DNA from: Pseudomonas sp.
GTDB taxonomy: Bacteria > Pseudomonadota > Gammaproteobacteria > Pseudomonadales > Pseudomonadaceae
DNA: 7,809 bases
Reading direction: 5' to 3'
Assembly (NCBI GenBank): GCA_026398835.1
Contig: JAPLSD010000868.1
Coordinates: 1 to 7,809, forward strand
Shown here: one piece after another, positions 1 through 7,200 of the stretch
Position numbering within the stretch: the first letter of the stretch is position 1
Layout: each line of letters starts with the position of its first letter
The notes under the pieces: model-generated
What the model saw: the letters and a program-made list of their open reading frames with translations, nothing else
The model's database searches: none
Told to the model about the DNA's origin: nothing
Program-made: the position numbers and the translations under genes

Positions 1-117
1 GGCGTGAAGGCTTTTCAGTGTTGGGATGTCCAGCGCATTGCGCTGCGGTGCACGGTTGAGGGTGATCCAGGCAACGCCCGCTTCGACCTGACTGAGCAGA
101 GAAGATTGAGTAGTCAT
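1..117 (-). CDS. Enoyl-CoA hydratase/isomerase (crotonase) family protein, N-terminal part
   Basis: Only the first 39 codons lie in the window; the gene runs off the left edge. From the ATG at 117-115 the protein opens MTTQSSLLSQVEAGVAWITL and continues N-R-A-P-Q-R-N-A-L-D. This is the typical crotonase-fold N-terminus: a beta strand ending in 'TLNRP-like', then the 'NAL' element that precedes the CoA-binding region. Members act on acyl-CoA thioesters (hydration, isomerisation or hydrolysis) in the cytoplasm. The catalytic glutamate/aspartate region is outside the window, so the exact reaction cannot be given. The start is supported by a GAGGA Shine-Dalgarno 5 nt upstream on the minus strand (near 123-127). 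Upstream lie a promoter candidate and a palindromic operator candidate (171-190). Family assignment is fairly sure; substrate is unknown. Confidence 0.8.
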   Translation of the reverse strand, partial: MTTQSSLLSQVEAGVAWITLNRAPQRNALDIPTLKSLHA

Positions 118-169
118 ACGAGTCCTCGAATTGTTGTGTTTGGCATGAGGTGGGACCGCCATGGCACCC

Positions 170-199
170 ATACTAAACGACTGTTCAGTAAGGCGGCAA
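170..199 (-). promoter_or_regulatory. Promoter candidate for the crotonase gene
   Basis: On the minus strand a TTGCCG box (194-199) and a TAGTAT box (170-175) lie 18 nt apart. Transcription would start near 163 and give a leader of about 46 nt. The boxes are imperfect (TTGCCG against TTGACA; TAGTAT matches TATAAT at 4 of 6), so the call is modest. The palindrome at 171-190 fills the spacer and overlaps the -10 box, the usual place for a repressor site. Confidence 0.4.
171..190. promoter_or_regulatory. Palindromic operator candidate, TetR-type, upstream of the crotonase gene
   Basis: The plus strand reads TACTAAAC-GACT-GTTCAGTA: two 8-bp arms around a 4-bp centre that are inverted repeats except for one position. 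Size and symmetry fit operators of TetR-family repressors. It overlaps the putative -10 box and its centre is about 63 bp upstream of the crotonase start codon. A related but less symmetric site lies at 6597-6616 upstream of the TetR gene in this window. Which protein binds here is not shown by the sequence. Confidence 0.45.
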
Positions 200-362
200 T
201 CCTGCTGTCGGGCAGCCTGTAACAGCCCAATACGATAAATAAGTTATTGATTTAAATTAATAAAATATGAAGATCTGAATGAGTTGCGGAAAAGTTGTTA
301 CATCTTTGAACAACTGACTACGGAGGGTGCTTGCGATAGAGAAATCGAGGGATGGTGAAATA
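200..362. other. AT-rich intergenic spacer
   Basis: No coding region is supported here. The part from about 225 to 275 is strikingly AT-rich for this GC-rich genome, with runs such as TTTAAATTAATAAAATAT. A perfect 7-bp inverted repeat, AGTTGTT (293-299) and AACAACT (309-315) with a 9-nt loop, is the only other structure I see. It has no T-run on either side and is not called a terminator. The tract may be upstream regulatory DNA of the crotonase gene. Confidence 0.4.
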
Positions 363-456
363 AATGTAGGAGCGAGCTTGCTCGCGATAGCGGACTGACA
401 GTCAACGTCACCGTTGAATGTTACGCCCTCATCGCGAGCAAGCTCGCTCCTACATT
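363..456. repeat. REP doublet (REPIN-like) with perfect 26-bp arms
   Basis: A 26-bp arm (363-388, beginning AATGTAGGAGCGAGCTTGCT) is repeated as a perfect reverse complement at 431-456. The 42-nt between them holds a small hairpin of its own, TCAACG (402-407) and CGTTGA (412-417). The arm sequence and the paired head-to-head arrangement match the REP/REPIN families I know from P. fluorescens-group genomes. Such elements are non-autonomous and are mobilised by a RAYT transposase encoded elsewhere; none is present here. The doublet lies 18 bp past the stop of the broken permease gene, where its fold could also stop or stabilise transcripts. Confidence 0.85.
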
Positions 457-474
457 GGTTTTTCGTTTACAGGC

Positions 475-1844
475 TTAAACCGTTGGAAGGGCCTGCGCCA
501 GAGCAGCCTGACGTTTTCGATTGGTCATGAAGTAAGTGCCGTAGCAGATGGCGATAAAGCCAAAACCCCAATACAGCGACGGACGTTGTGTCTCGTCGAG
601 GGCCAGGAATACAAACAGCGAGCAACACAAGGCAATGCACAGCAGCGGCAGGAACGGGAACCACGGCGCCCGGTATTTCAGATCGCTGAGCTTGCCGCCG
701 CCCTTGATGTAGGCGCGACGGAATTTGTATTGCGCCAGAGCGATCACGATCCAGACAGAGTGTCGGCGGCGACGAAGCTGGTCATCAGCGACACCAACGC
801 AAAGCACAAGGTGATGCTCAGCGCGCGCAACGGCACGCCGCGAGAACTCAATGGCGAGAGGCTTTTCGGCGCCATACCGGTTTTCGACATGGCCCAAAGG
901 ATCCGCGTCGAGGCGTACAGGCCCGAGTTACCGACCGACAAAATCGCGGTCAGAATCACGAAGTTCATCAGGTCGGCGGCGTAAGGAATGCCGACCATGT
1001 CGAACACCTGCACGAACGGGCTTTCCATCAAACCGGCCTGCTGCCAGGGCACGATGGCCGACAGCACCACAATCGCCAGTACGTAGAAGATCAGCACGCG
1101 GAATACGACGTTACGCACAGCCCGAGGAATGCTCTTCTCCGGCTGGTCGGTTTCGCCAGCAGCAACGCCCATGATTTCGCAGCCCTGGAAGGCGTACACC
1201 ACAGTCATCATCACCGCGAACACCGCCGAGAGACCGTTGGGGAACAGCGAGTCACCGATCAGGTTGGTCATCATCGGCGCCGGCGCGCCACTGGTCAGCG
1301 GTATCGCGCCGAAAATCACCAGCACGCCAACGATGATAAAACCGAGGATCGCCGCCACCTTGATGCCGGAGAACCAGTATTCCGCCTCACCGAAAGCACG
1401 GGTCGCCAAGGCGTTCAGACCAAACAACACCACTACAAATAGCGCCGACCAGTACCAGATCGGGATGCTCGGGAACCAGCGCACCATCAACATGCCTGCG
1501 GCGGTGAATTCCAGACCGACCGTGGTCGCCCAGCTCATCCAGTAAACCCAGCCGATCATGAAGCCCGTGGCAGGCCCGATGTATTGGGTGGCGTGGGTCT
1601 GGAAGGAGCCGGAAACCGGCATCTCCACCGACAGTTCGCCGAGGCAGACCATCACCAGATACATCAGGAAGCCGGCCACCAGGTACGCCAGAATCGCACC
1701 CACTGGCCCGCCCTGGTTGATCGTGAGACCCGAGCCCATGAACAGCCCGGTGCCGATGACCCCGCCCAGCGACAACATGAAAATATGCCGGCTTTTCAAG
1801 GCGCGGGTCAGGTGTATGCCTTTACGTTCGATAGATTCGCTCAT
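475..1844 (-). pseudogene. Amino-acid permease (APC superfamily), disrupted by internal deletion and frameshift
   Basis: This is a 12-helix amino-acid:proton symporter of the AAT family, resembling LysP and MmuP. The start is the ATG at 1844, with AGAGGT about 7 nt upstream; the in-frame ATG at 1862 has no RBS. The family signature GGVIGTGLF is at residues 27-35, GELSVEMPVSGS at 69-80 and FGEAEYWFS at 151-159. The first frame runs 366 residues and stops at 744-746 just after AADTL. The missing C-terminus follows at once in another frame (753 down to 475): 93 codons beginning VWIVIALAQYKFRR and ending in QAALAQALPTV, then TAA. By family expectation about 10-15 codons (most of one membrane helix) are gone between the two, a deletion of length 1 modulo 3 around 754-758. 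The product would lack the last helices and is probably inactive. Substrate is not assignable. Confidence 0.85.
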
Positions 1845-1940
1845 GACAGCACCTCTTAACACTGGGCGAGGTGCGCGGCGGATGACAGGAAGCCATCGCG
1901 CGGTGAAAGATCAGCTTTACGGCAGTTCATTATTATTATC

Positions 1941-1990
1941 TCCAATAAGCTTCGAAGACCGCGTCCGGCGCGGTTGTCCCGATTATTGGA
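1941..1990. repeat. Nested dyad upstream of the permease gene
   Basis: An outer perfect 8-bp inverted repeat, TCCAATAA (1941-1948) and TTATTGGA (1983-1990), encloses a second perfect one, ACCGCG (1958-1963) and CGCGGT (1969-1974), with almost the same centre. Between them on the left is the palindrome CTTCGAAG (1950-1957). There is no T-run after the structure in the minus direction, so it is not a normal intrinsic terminator for the kinase operon. It is about 100 bp upstream of the permease start and just upstream (in the transcript sense) of an AT-rich GATAATAATAATG tract that could hold a -10 box, so it may be a regulator site for the permease. Confidence 0.45.
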
Positions 1991-2055
1991 AAGCCATGTA
2001 AGTTCGCGTTGTACGCAAAGATCAAAGATGTAAAAAGTCGTAACGAATTTGTACC

Positions 2056-4317
2056 TCAGGCGTTCAACACGTCCGCCAACACCCCTTGCGAACGCTGCAA
2101 CACCCCATGGAATTGCGGCACCAGCGCTTGTATTGCCACAGCGTCGTTGATCAGTGCGGCCTCCTCGAAGGCTCGCAAGACATCGGCCAAGGCGCGGAAC
2201 CCCAGTGAGTCGCTGCTCCCGGCCAAACGGTGGGCCAGATGCGCGATTTCCGTGCAGTCACCCGCTTCAATGGCTTCCGTGAGCGCCGTGCGGTGCTGGG
2301 CAATCGAGTCGCGCAAGACATTCAGCAGGCCGAGAAGCTTTTGCTCGCCGAGCAAGGTGCGATGGGTGTGCAGCAACTGCCAGTCCATCAACTCGTTTTC
2401 TGGCTCCGGTTCAGATACGGGCGATTCACCGGCAAATGCCTGGCGCAGACTTTCGAGCTTCAGCGGTTTGGCGAGAATGCCCTGCATACCGGCATCCAGA
2501 TAGCTGCGAACCAAGGCCGGCTGCACGCTGGCGGTCAGGGCGAAGATGCGGCTGTGTTGGTTGGGCCCCGGTGAGCCGCGGATCAACGTGCAGAGCTCGA
2601 CGCCGCTCATTCCCGGCAGGTGCACATCGAGCAGAATCAACCCGAAGGATTGTGTACGACAGAGCACCAGCGCTTGTTCGGCGTCTTCAGCGAGGCTGAC
2701 CTGATGCCCGTCACGCTCCAGCAAGCCGCTGACCACCTCGCGGTTCAGCGCCACATCTTCGACCACCAGAATGTTCAGCGCCTTACCCGGAACGCTGACA
2801 GCCGTGACATCCGCAGCACCTGAGGCCGGTTGCAGGGTCAGTTCGAACCAGAAGCAACTGCCCTGCCCTTCCTGGCTGTCGACGCCGATACGCCCACCGA
2901 GCAACTCCACCAGATGTTTACTGATGGCCAATCCGAGCCCGGTGCCGCCATAACGCTGAGCCACGTCTTCGCTGGCTTGGGTGAAGCGTTCGAAGATTTT
3001 TTCCTGCACCGCTGCCGCAATGCCGATGCCGTTGTCGGTCACGCTGAAACGCAGGCGCTGTCCGGTGAGCAGGTCACCGGCAGCCAGCAGCCCGACCTCA
3101 ACGGTGATCTGCCCGGCCTCGGTGAACTTGATGGCGTTGGCCAATAGATTGCTCAACACCTGACGCAAAAACTGCTCGGCACCATGGCAACGATCGGCGA
3201 CCTGCGGATCAATCCGGCAATGCAGTTGCGTGTCATTGCTCAGCCCTCGCGGTTCAAGCAGCGTCAGCACCTCATCGATCAGTTGCCTGACGGAAAAGTC
3301 GACGAGTTCCGGGTGGCTTTCACCTTCCTCCAATCGAGCGAAATACAGCACCTCGTTGAGAATCGTCAGCAAACCTTCGCCGGCTTTGTACAACGCCTCC
3401 AGGCGTTTGCCGTCGCGCTCGTCGAGGCTGGCGCCGCGCAACAGTTCGGCCATGCCCAGAATGCCGTTTAGCGGTGTGCGCAGCTCATGGCTCATGGTGG
3501 CAAGGAAGCGCGACTTGGCGAGGTTGGCTGCTTCGGCATCGTCCTTGGCACGCAGCAGGCTGGCGGTGCGCCGCTCGACCATCTTCTGCAGTTCGTCGCG
3601 TTTGTCTTGCAGTGCCAGACGGTCGACTTCGCGGCGGTCGATATCACTGAGGATCGCTCGGCGCATGTCATCCAGCGCATGGGCCACGGTATCGATTTCG
3701 TCCTCGCTGCCTTGGCTGCTCTTGTCCAGCCGCAACGGCTCGTGCCAGTCACCGGCAGCAATGCGCCGGGCAAAATCGGCCATGACCTGCAAATGCCGGG
3801 TCACCAGGCGATAGAACAATCCCGACAGCGCCACCGCCAGGCCGCAGAGGAACACGCTCATCCACAACAGGCTGGTCAGGCCGGTGGCGTACAAGCGGTG
3901 ATACACCGCGCCCAGATCGATACTGACTTCCAGCTCACCCAGATGCCGTTGCGAACCGTCCGGTGGTTGATACGTCAGCTCGAAACGCTCGATGCGCAAC
4001 GGTCCGACGGGCGACGTTTCGCCTTGCAGCAGATCGAAGTCAGGGCTGCTCAAGCGCACGCGGGCCACATCGGAAAAGTCTACCAACCCGCGCAGTTGCA
4101 CATTCAACTGCTCCTGGTTCAGATCCCAGAGGCTGCGCTCCAGGCTGGCCAGGTAGCCGGCGCGAATCAACTCCATGCGCGAGTCGATATCGCGCATTTC
4201 ACGGCGGTACTCGAAATACAGCTGCACGCTGCTGGCCAGCACGGTGAAACACAGGCTGAACAGCAGGATGAACAGCAGCAAACGCCGCAACAGACCATTA
4301 GGATTAGCGCGTGTCAT
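2056..4317 (-). CDS. Hybrid sensor histidine kinase/response regulator with C-terminal HPt domain
   Basis: A 753-residue inner-membrane sensor kinase. Order of parts: TM1 about 9-30; periplasmic sensor domain about 31-146 of unrecognised type; TM2 about 147-170; HAMP about 171-225; coiled coil about 226-265; HisKA with [10 protein letters not shown] and phospho-accepting His277; HATPase_c with N-box [10 protein letters not shown] (390-399), DNGIGI (428-433) and GGTGLGLAI (457-465); REC about 514-628 with Asp564, Thr595 and Lys617; HPt about 645-745 with [10 protein letters not shown] and His696. All key residues for a His-Asp-His-Asp relay are present. The layout resembles TorS-type kinases. 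Its ATG overlaps the stop of the solute-binding gene upstream (ATGA at 4314-4317), so the two are translationally coupled. The likely final partner is the regulator at 5093-5812. The ligand is unknown. Confidence 0.95.
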   Translation of the reverse strand: MTRANPNGLLRRLLLFILLFSLCFTVLASSVQLYFEYRREMRDIDSRMELIRAGYLASLERSLWDLNQEQLNVQLRGLVDFSDVARVRLSSPDFDLLQGETSPVGPLRIERFELTYQPPDGSQRHLGELEVSIDLGAVYHRLYATGLTSLLWMSVFLCGLAVALSGLFYRLVTRHLQVMADFARRIAAGDWHEPLRLDKSSQGSEDEIDTVAHALDDMRRAILSDIDRREVDRLALQDKRDELQKMVERRTASLLRAKDDAEAANLAKSRFLATMSHELRTPLNGILGMAELLRGASLDERDGKRLEALYKAGEGLLTILNEVLYFARLEEGESHPELVDFSVRQLIDEVLTLLEPRGLSNDTQLHCRIDPQVADRCHGAEQFLRQVLSNLLANAIKFTEAGQITVEVGLLAAGDLLTGQRLRFSVTDNGIGIAAAVQEKIFERFTQASEDVAQRYGGTGLGLAISKHLVELLGGRIGVDSQEGQGSCFWFELTLQPASGAADVTAVSVPGKALNILVVEDVALNREVVSGLLERDGHQVSLAEDAEQALVLCRTQSFGLILLDVHLPGMSGVELCTLIRGSPGPNQHSRIFALTASVQPALVRSYLDAGMQGILAKPLKLESLRQAFAGESPVSEPEPENELMDWQLLHTHRTLLGEQKLLGLLNVLRDSIAQHRTALTEAIEAGDCTEIAHLAHRLAGSSDSLGFRALADVLRAFEEAALINDAVAIQALVPQFHGVLQRSQGVLADVLNA

Positions 4318-5087
4318 TGCGCGTCCGCCGGCAGGTTGATCATGTCTCGGTAGATGGCTTCGCTTTCGTTGAGCCAGCGTTCGATCTCGCCAGCATCGAC
4401 CATCCGCTGCAATTCGGCGTCGATATCGGGCATGCGTTCGGCCAGTGCAGAACGGCGAGACACGGCGATCCGCAGATAGTCCACGCTCAACGAATGGGGT
4501 AACGCCTCGATGTCTGCAGCGCCCGGCAAGTGTTCAACGAACAGCTGCCCGGTGCGTCGCTCCTGGGTGATGAAGTCGATCCGGCCGCGAATCAGTTTGC
4601 CGAAGTTCTGTCGACTGTCGGACACCCATTCGATATTGCCGTGCTGAGCGACGAAGCGATCGAAGTCCAGCCCATAGCTTTCGCCGAACAACAGGCCGCC
4701 GCGATAGTTGCCGAGGTCTTCAAGCCGTTCGAACTTCACCGGGTGTTTGCGATTGACGAACACCGCGACTTCTTCACGCAACACCGGCACCGTCGAGAAG
4801 CGCATGCTCTGCTCGCGCTGCGCCGTGCTGTAAGCCAGGACTACGTCGACGCGGCCTTCGGCGGCGTCCAGCAAGCAGCGTTTCCAGTTGCCCAGCACGA
4901 CGATATCGACCTCGTAACCCAGGTGGCTAAACAGGTTTTTGACCACGCTGGGCGCCAGGCCCCGAACCTGTTTGCCATCGCTCCAGGAAATCGGCGGGTA
5001 GACCGGATAATCGCAATAACGAATTCGCTCGGCCGCCGTCGCCGTAGCGCCCACCAATGCCAATAACAGGCAGAGCAACCGCAACAT
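4314..5087 (-). CDS. Periplasmic solute-binding protein, SBP_bac_3-like, probable sensor component
   Basis: A 257-residue protein with a Sec signal peptide: a short Arg-containing n-region, a hydrophobic stretch [10 protein letters not shown], and a cleavage site near residues 18-19 (ATATAA then E20). The mature part has the two-lobe solute-binding features of the amino-acid/polar compound family, with [11 protein letters not shown] near the start, a '[16 protein letters not shown]' segment (43-58) and '[10 protein letters not shown]' (78-87). Cys25 and Cys71 could form a disulphide. No ABC permease or ATPase gene is nearby. It sits between a response regulator (5 nt after its stop) and a hybrid kinase (4-nt overlap), so the likely role is to present a ligand to the kinase, in the manner of TorT, rather than uptake. 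There is no strong Shine-Dalgarno before its ATG, so it probably depends on coupling to the upstream gene. Confidence 0.88.
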   Translation of the reverse strand: MLRLLCLLLALVGATATAAERIRYCDYPVYPPISWSDGKQVRGLAPSVVKNLFSHLGYEVDIVVLGNWKRCLLDAAEGRVDVVLAYSTAQREQSMRFSTVPVLREEVAVFVNRKHPVKFERLEDLGNYRGGLLFGESYGLDFDRFVAQHGNIEWVSDSRQNFGKLIRGRIDFITQERRTGQLFVEHLPGAADIEALPHSLSVDYLRIAVSRRSALAERMPDIDAELQRMVDAGEIERWLNESEAIYRDMINLPADAQ

Positions 5088-5092
5088 ACCGT

Positions 5093-5812
5093 TCAGGCAG
5101 CCACACTGGCGGTGAACAAATAGCCGGCGCCATGGATGGTAATGATCAATTGCGGCTCGGCGGGATCGTCATGCAGCTTGCGCCGCAGGCGCCCGACCAG
5201 GACGTCGATGGAGCGGTCATTGGGCACCCATTCACGGTTGCGGATCTGATCCATCAACTGGTCGCGACTCAAGGTATGCCCGCTGTTGCGCAAAAACACA
5301 CTGAGCAACTGATACTCACCGTGAGTCAGCAGGGTTTCGCCACCGGCATGATCGATCAAACGCCGGCGGTCGGTGTCCAGCGACCAGGCCGCGAACTGTT
5401 TGACCTGCTGGCGAGGCAGTGCAGTCGCAGGCTTCTGCAGTTGTGCATGGCGAACCCGGCGCACCAGGTTTTTCGCCCGGGACACCAATTCACGCGGATT
5501 GAGAGGTTTGATCACATAGTCATCGGCGCCGCATTCAAGGCCGACGATGCGGTCGATTTCGTCGTTGCGTCCAGTAATCAGGATGATCCCGACTTCCGAG
5601 CGCACGCGCAGTTCGCGGGTGAGGGTCAGACCGTCCTTGCCTGGAAGCCGGATGTCCAGCATCACCAAGTCGACAGCATGGGTCGCCAGAAAGGTTTCGG
5701 CCAGCTCCGCCGTTTCGGCGCAGTGCACCTCGTAACCTTCCTGTGAGAGGTAAGCATGAAGGAGTTCGCGAATCAGCGGATCGTCGTCGACGATCAGTAC
5801 CCGAGGAGTCAT
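5093..5812 (-). CDS. OmpR-family response regulator (REC plus winged-helix DNA-binding domain)
   Basis: A 239-residue cytoplasmic transcription factor. The receiver domain (about 3-115) begins MTPRVLIVDDDP with acidic-pocket Asp9/Asp10, phospho-accepting Asp53 in MLDIRLPGKDG, Thr80 and Lys102 (IKPLNPRE). The C-terminal winged helix (about 140-235) has the typical LTHGEYQLL, then SIDVLVGRLRRKL and the final GAGYLF. This is the OmpR/PhoB subfamily, closest in style to TorR. I chose the ATG at 5812 because the receiver fold begins right there and an AGGA lies 9 nt upstream; an ATG 17 codons earlier has no RBS. It is first in the operon, so its level probably sets that of the sensor pair too. DNA targets are not evident. 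Confidence 0.95.
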   Translation of the reverse strand: MTPRVLIVDDDPLIRELLHAYLSQEGYEVHCAETAELAETFLATHAVDLVMLDIRLPGKDGLTLTRELRVRSEVGIILITGRNDEIDRIVGLECGADDYVIKPLNPRELVSRAKNLVRRVRHAQLQKPATALPRQQVKQFAAWSLDTDRRRLIDHAGGETLLTHGEYQLLSVFLRNSGHTLSRDQLMDQIRNREWVPNDRSIDVLVGRLRRKLHDDPAEPQLIITIHGAGYLFTASVAA

Positions 5813-5897
5813 CGCTTGTTGTCCTGCCCAAAGGGCGCATTTCTTATTAGAGTTTTCCGGCATTAGCGGCAGAGAGTATCCATTGCTGAACGATCGA
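5813..5897 (-). promoter_or_regulatory. Leader/promoter region of the signalling operon
   Basis: These 85 nt separate the TetR stop codon from the response-regulator start, and all neighbours point the same way, so the operon promoter may be here or the TetR transcript may read through. I cannot choose a convincing -35/-10 pair. A small perfect hairpin, GCCC-AAA-GGGC (5826-5836), lies directly beside the regulator's Shine-Dalgarno AGGA and could affect initiation. No T-run that would end the TetR transcript is visible. Confidence 0.3.
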
Positions 5898-6545
5898 TCA
5901 ACAGCCCTCCGTCTGCAGTCGGAAACGCTGGCGACCGCCCGCCTGCAAACCGTCGACCCAAGCTTCGCAAATCTGGATGCCCTGATTCGGGGTAAACGTG
6001 CCGGGGTTGAGTCCCGACTCCAGCCACAAGCCATCGAGCAGCGCGCTCAAGCCGATGGCGGCAAGGTCAGCATCGAAGTCTTCCCAGCCCTCTTCCTGTG
6101 CCAGATCGATCAGTACCTTGCGCAATTCAGCGCGGTATTCGCCGTAGGAATGGTCGTGGGCGAGGTTGATCGCTTCGGCAGTCTTCACCGCGCCCCAGAA
6201 CGCCAGCCAGGCATCCAGCAGTTGCGGATCCAGCATCTCGGCCGAGAACGATGCGCGAAAAAATGCCGACAAGCGTTCACGGGCATTGGGTGCGGCTTGT
6301 TCCATGGCGTCGCGTAACAGGCTCATGACCCGACCGGTGATCGCCATGTAGGCTTCGGCCACCAGTTCATCCTTGCCCGAGTAGTGATGACTGATCAACC
6401 CGACCGAAACCCCCGCCTCAGCCGATATCTTGCGGATCGAAGCGCCCTGGAAGCCGTGACGCTTGAGGCACACCAGCGTGGCCTCGATCAGATTGGCCTT
6501 GCGCAACTCCGGCTCCATTCGGGAAAAGCGGGCTTCCTGAGTCAT
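5898..6545 (-). CDS. TetR-family transcriptional regulator, BetI-like
   Basis: A 215-residue DNA-binding repressor. The N-terminal helix-turn-helix occupies about residues 18-60: LIEATLVCLKRHGFQGASI, then RKISAEAGVSVGLISHHY, then SGKDELV, a standard TetR layout. The C-terminal ligand/dimer domain has AWLAFWGAVK and a 'HSYGEYRAELRKVL' segment, then LSALLDGLWLESGL, which resemble BetI and relatives. The start at 6545 is supported by AAGGAG 10 nt upstream. Longer in-frame extensions reach into repeat DNA and have no RBS. It is divergent from the flavin oxidoreductase gene at 7699 but 1.15 kb away. I would not call it BetI, since no choline/betaine gene is in view. Effector unknown. Confidence 0.92.
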   Translation of the reverse strand: MTQEARFSRMEPELRKANLIEATLVCLKRHGFQGASIRKISAEAGVSVGLISHHYSGKDELVAEAYMAITGRVMSLLRDAMEQAAPNARERLSAFFRASFSAEMLDPQLLDAWLAFWGAVKTAEAINLAHDHSYGEYRAELRKVLIDLAQEEGWEDFDADLAAIGLSALLDGLWLESGLNPGTFTPNQGIQICEAWVDGLQAGGRQRFRLQTEGC

Positions 6546-6596
6546 CGTGGTCAATCTCCTTGGATCGGTCGTTGGGCTGGCCTTTTGCAGGCGCCG

Positions 6597-6616
6597 AGCT
6601 GAACGACTGTACAACA
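6597..6616. promoter_or_regulatory. Possible operator upstream of the TetR gene
   Basis: The plus strand reads AGCTGAAC-GACT-GTACAACA. It matches the palindrome at 171-190 at 14 of 20 positions, including the run AACGACTGT, in the same orientation and at nearly the same distance from its gene's start codon (centre about 62 bp upstream). Its own symmetry is weak (5 of 8 pairs), so it may be a low-affinity autoregulatory site or chance. Confidence 0.25.
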
Positions 6617-6627
6617 GCAGCGCAGAT

Positions 6628-6647
6628 TGTGGCGAGGGGGCTTGTCG
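6628..6647 (+). repeat. REP-like 20-mer, left outer end
   Basis: The TGTGGCGAGGGGGCTTGTCG-type sequence is the perfect reverse complement of 7557-7576. It matches a REP class I recognise in P. fluorescens-group genomes. Confidence 0.75.
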
Positions 6648-6660
6648 TCGGATTGGGTTG

Positions 6661-6732
6661 GGGTACATATCCGTTTCTGCGGTAACGGCCACATGGGATC
6701 GGGTACATATCCATTCCTGCGGTAACGGCCAC
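6661..6732 (+). repeat. Two direct copies of a 32-bp repeat, period 40 bp
   Basis: Copies at 6661-6692 and 6701-6732 differ at only 2 of 32 positions. Both begin GGGTACATATCC and end GCGGTAACGGCCAC, separated by 8 bp. A third, diverged and inverted copy lies at 7400-7429. Two copies are too few for a CRISPR array, and the intervening 8 bp is not a spacer. Confidence 0.8.
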
Positions 6733-6736
6733 TTAG

Positions 6737-6932
6737 GGTTCCGCCCTGACGGCGGGTCACTTTCGAAAAGCGCGAAAGTAACCAAAGCGCTTCTGCCCCG
6801 CCATTCGGTGCCTCGCCTAGGCTCGGCATACCCTCACTCCGGCATTGCTCCGGGGGCCCGCCGCCATCGGCCATCCATGGCCGGGGGCGGCTACCTCGGC
6901 ATCCATGCCGCGGTGCCCCCTGCGCAACGCCT
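6737..6932 (+). repeat. Left 195-bp-class hairpin-rich repeat module
   Basis: It runs from GGTTCCGCCCTGACGGCGGG to about GCGCAACGCCT and is a diverged inverted copy of 7201-7394. Internal hairpins: CCGCC/GGCGG (6741-6745, 6751-6755); ACTTTCG/CGAAAGT (6759-6765, 6773-6779); GGCCAT/ATGGCC (6869-6874, 6877-6882); CGGCAT/ATGCCG (6897-6902, 6905-6910) with an outer GGGGGC/GCCCCC (6883-6888, 6915-6920). Open frames cross it on both strands, but they are probably non-coding. Confidence 0.8.
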
Positions 6933-6974
6933 GCGTTCGGCCTCTGGGAAAGGGGCAGGCAGATCCAAAGCCAA

Positions 6975-7198
6975 AGCAGAGCAACAGCAGAAGCAACAGC
7001 AGAAGCAACAGCAACAGCAGAAGCAGGGGTTATTTTTGCTTTCACTTTGCTTTGTGTTTTGCTTGGGCGCCCCCCCAGTTTCCCGGCCTCTGTGCGCACC
7101 TTACGGATATGCTCGTCCCGCACCATTCGACGGCTGTAAATCAATCCATCCGGAGAGATAGAATACACTCCGGCGTCATGTAGTTCAAGCAAAAGAGT
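6975..7198 (-). pseudogene. Fragment of a phage-like protein (C-terminal part), trapped between the repeat arms
   Basis: Reading the minus strand from about 7198, the frame gives TLLLELHDAGVYSIS, then DGLIYSRRMVRDEHIRKVR, TEAGKLGGRPSKTQSKVKAK and ITP (to 7025), followed by an Ala/Ser/Val low-complexity tail. The pattern 'G-hydrophobic-x(n)-DG-x-Y-SRRM-x-RD-E ... R-x-x-AGK-x-GG-x-P' is what I know from the end of phage replication-type or replisome-organiser proteins. No start codon or RBS belongs to this segment: coding-like sequence begins only where the right arm ends, and the frame then runs on into the left arm to a stop at 6551-6553. I read it as a broken gene remnant. Naming the exact phage family would need a search. 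Confidence 0.55.
6981..7022 (+). repeat. 12-nt tandem repeat, GCAACAGCAGAA units
   Basis: Units at 6981-6992, 6993-7004 and 7011-7022 are identical; between the last two is a 6-nt half unit GCAACA (7005-7010). All lengths are multiples of 3, so copy-number change keeps a frame open. In the minus-strand phage-like frame it would encode an Ala/Ser/Val-only tail. Confidence 0.85.
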
Positions 7199-7200
7199 GG

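Noticed and set aside
1941..1990. Rho-independent terminator of the kinase operon
   Set aside because: A stem exists, but the minus strand continues GATAATAATAATG, with no run of T.
3487..4353. A 288-codon open frame on the plus strand opposite the kinase gene
   Set aside because: It is antisense to a gene with complete kinase motifs; the His/Gln/Ala-rich translation is typical of an opposite-strand shadow in GC-rich DNA.
4530..5746. Long plus-strand frames opposite the solute-binding and response-regulator genes
   Set aside because: They lie opposite genes with clear domains and show no family features or RBS.
5898..6545. Naming the TetR gene betI
   Set aside because: The C-terminal domain is only similar in style, and no choline or betaine genes are seen next to it.
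6661..6732. CRISPR array
   Set aside because: Only two direct copies with an 8-bp gap, no spacer-sized interval and no cas genes.
6547..7161. A 204-codon open frame on the plus strand over the same region
   Set aside because: It has a Gln/Lys-rich stretch from the tandem repeat and otherwise translates hairpin DNA; there is no RBS or recognisable domain.
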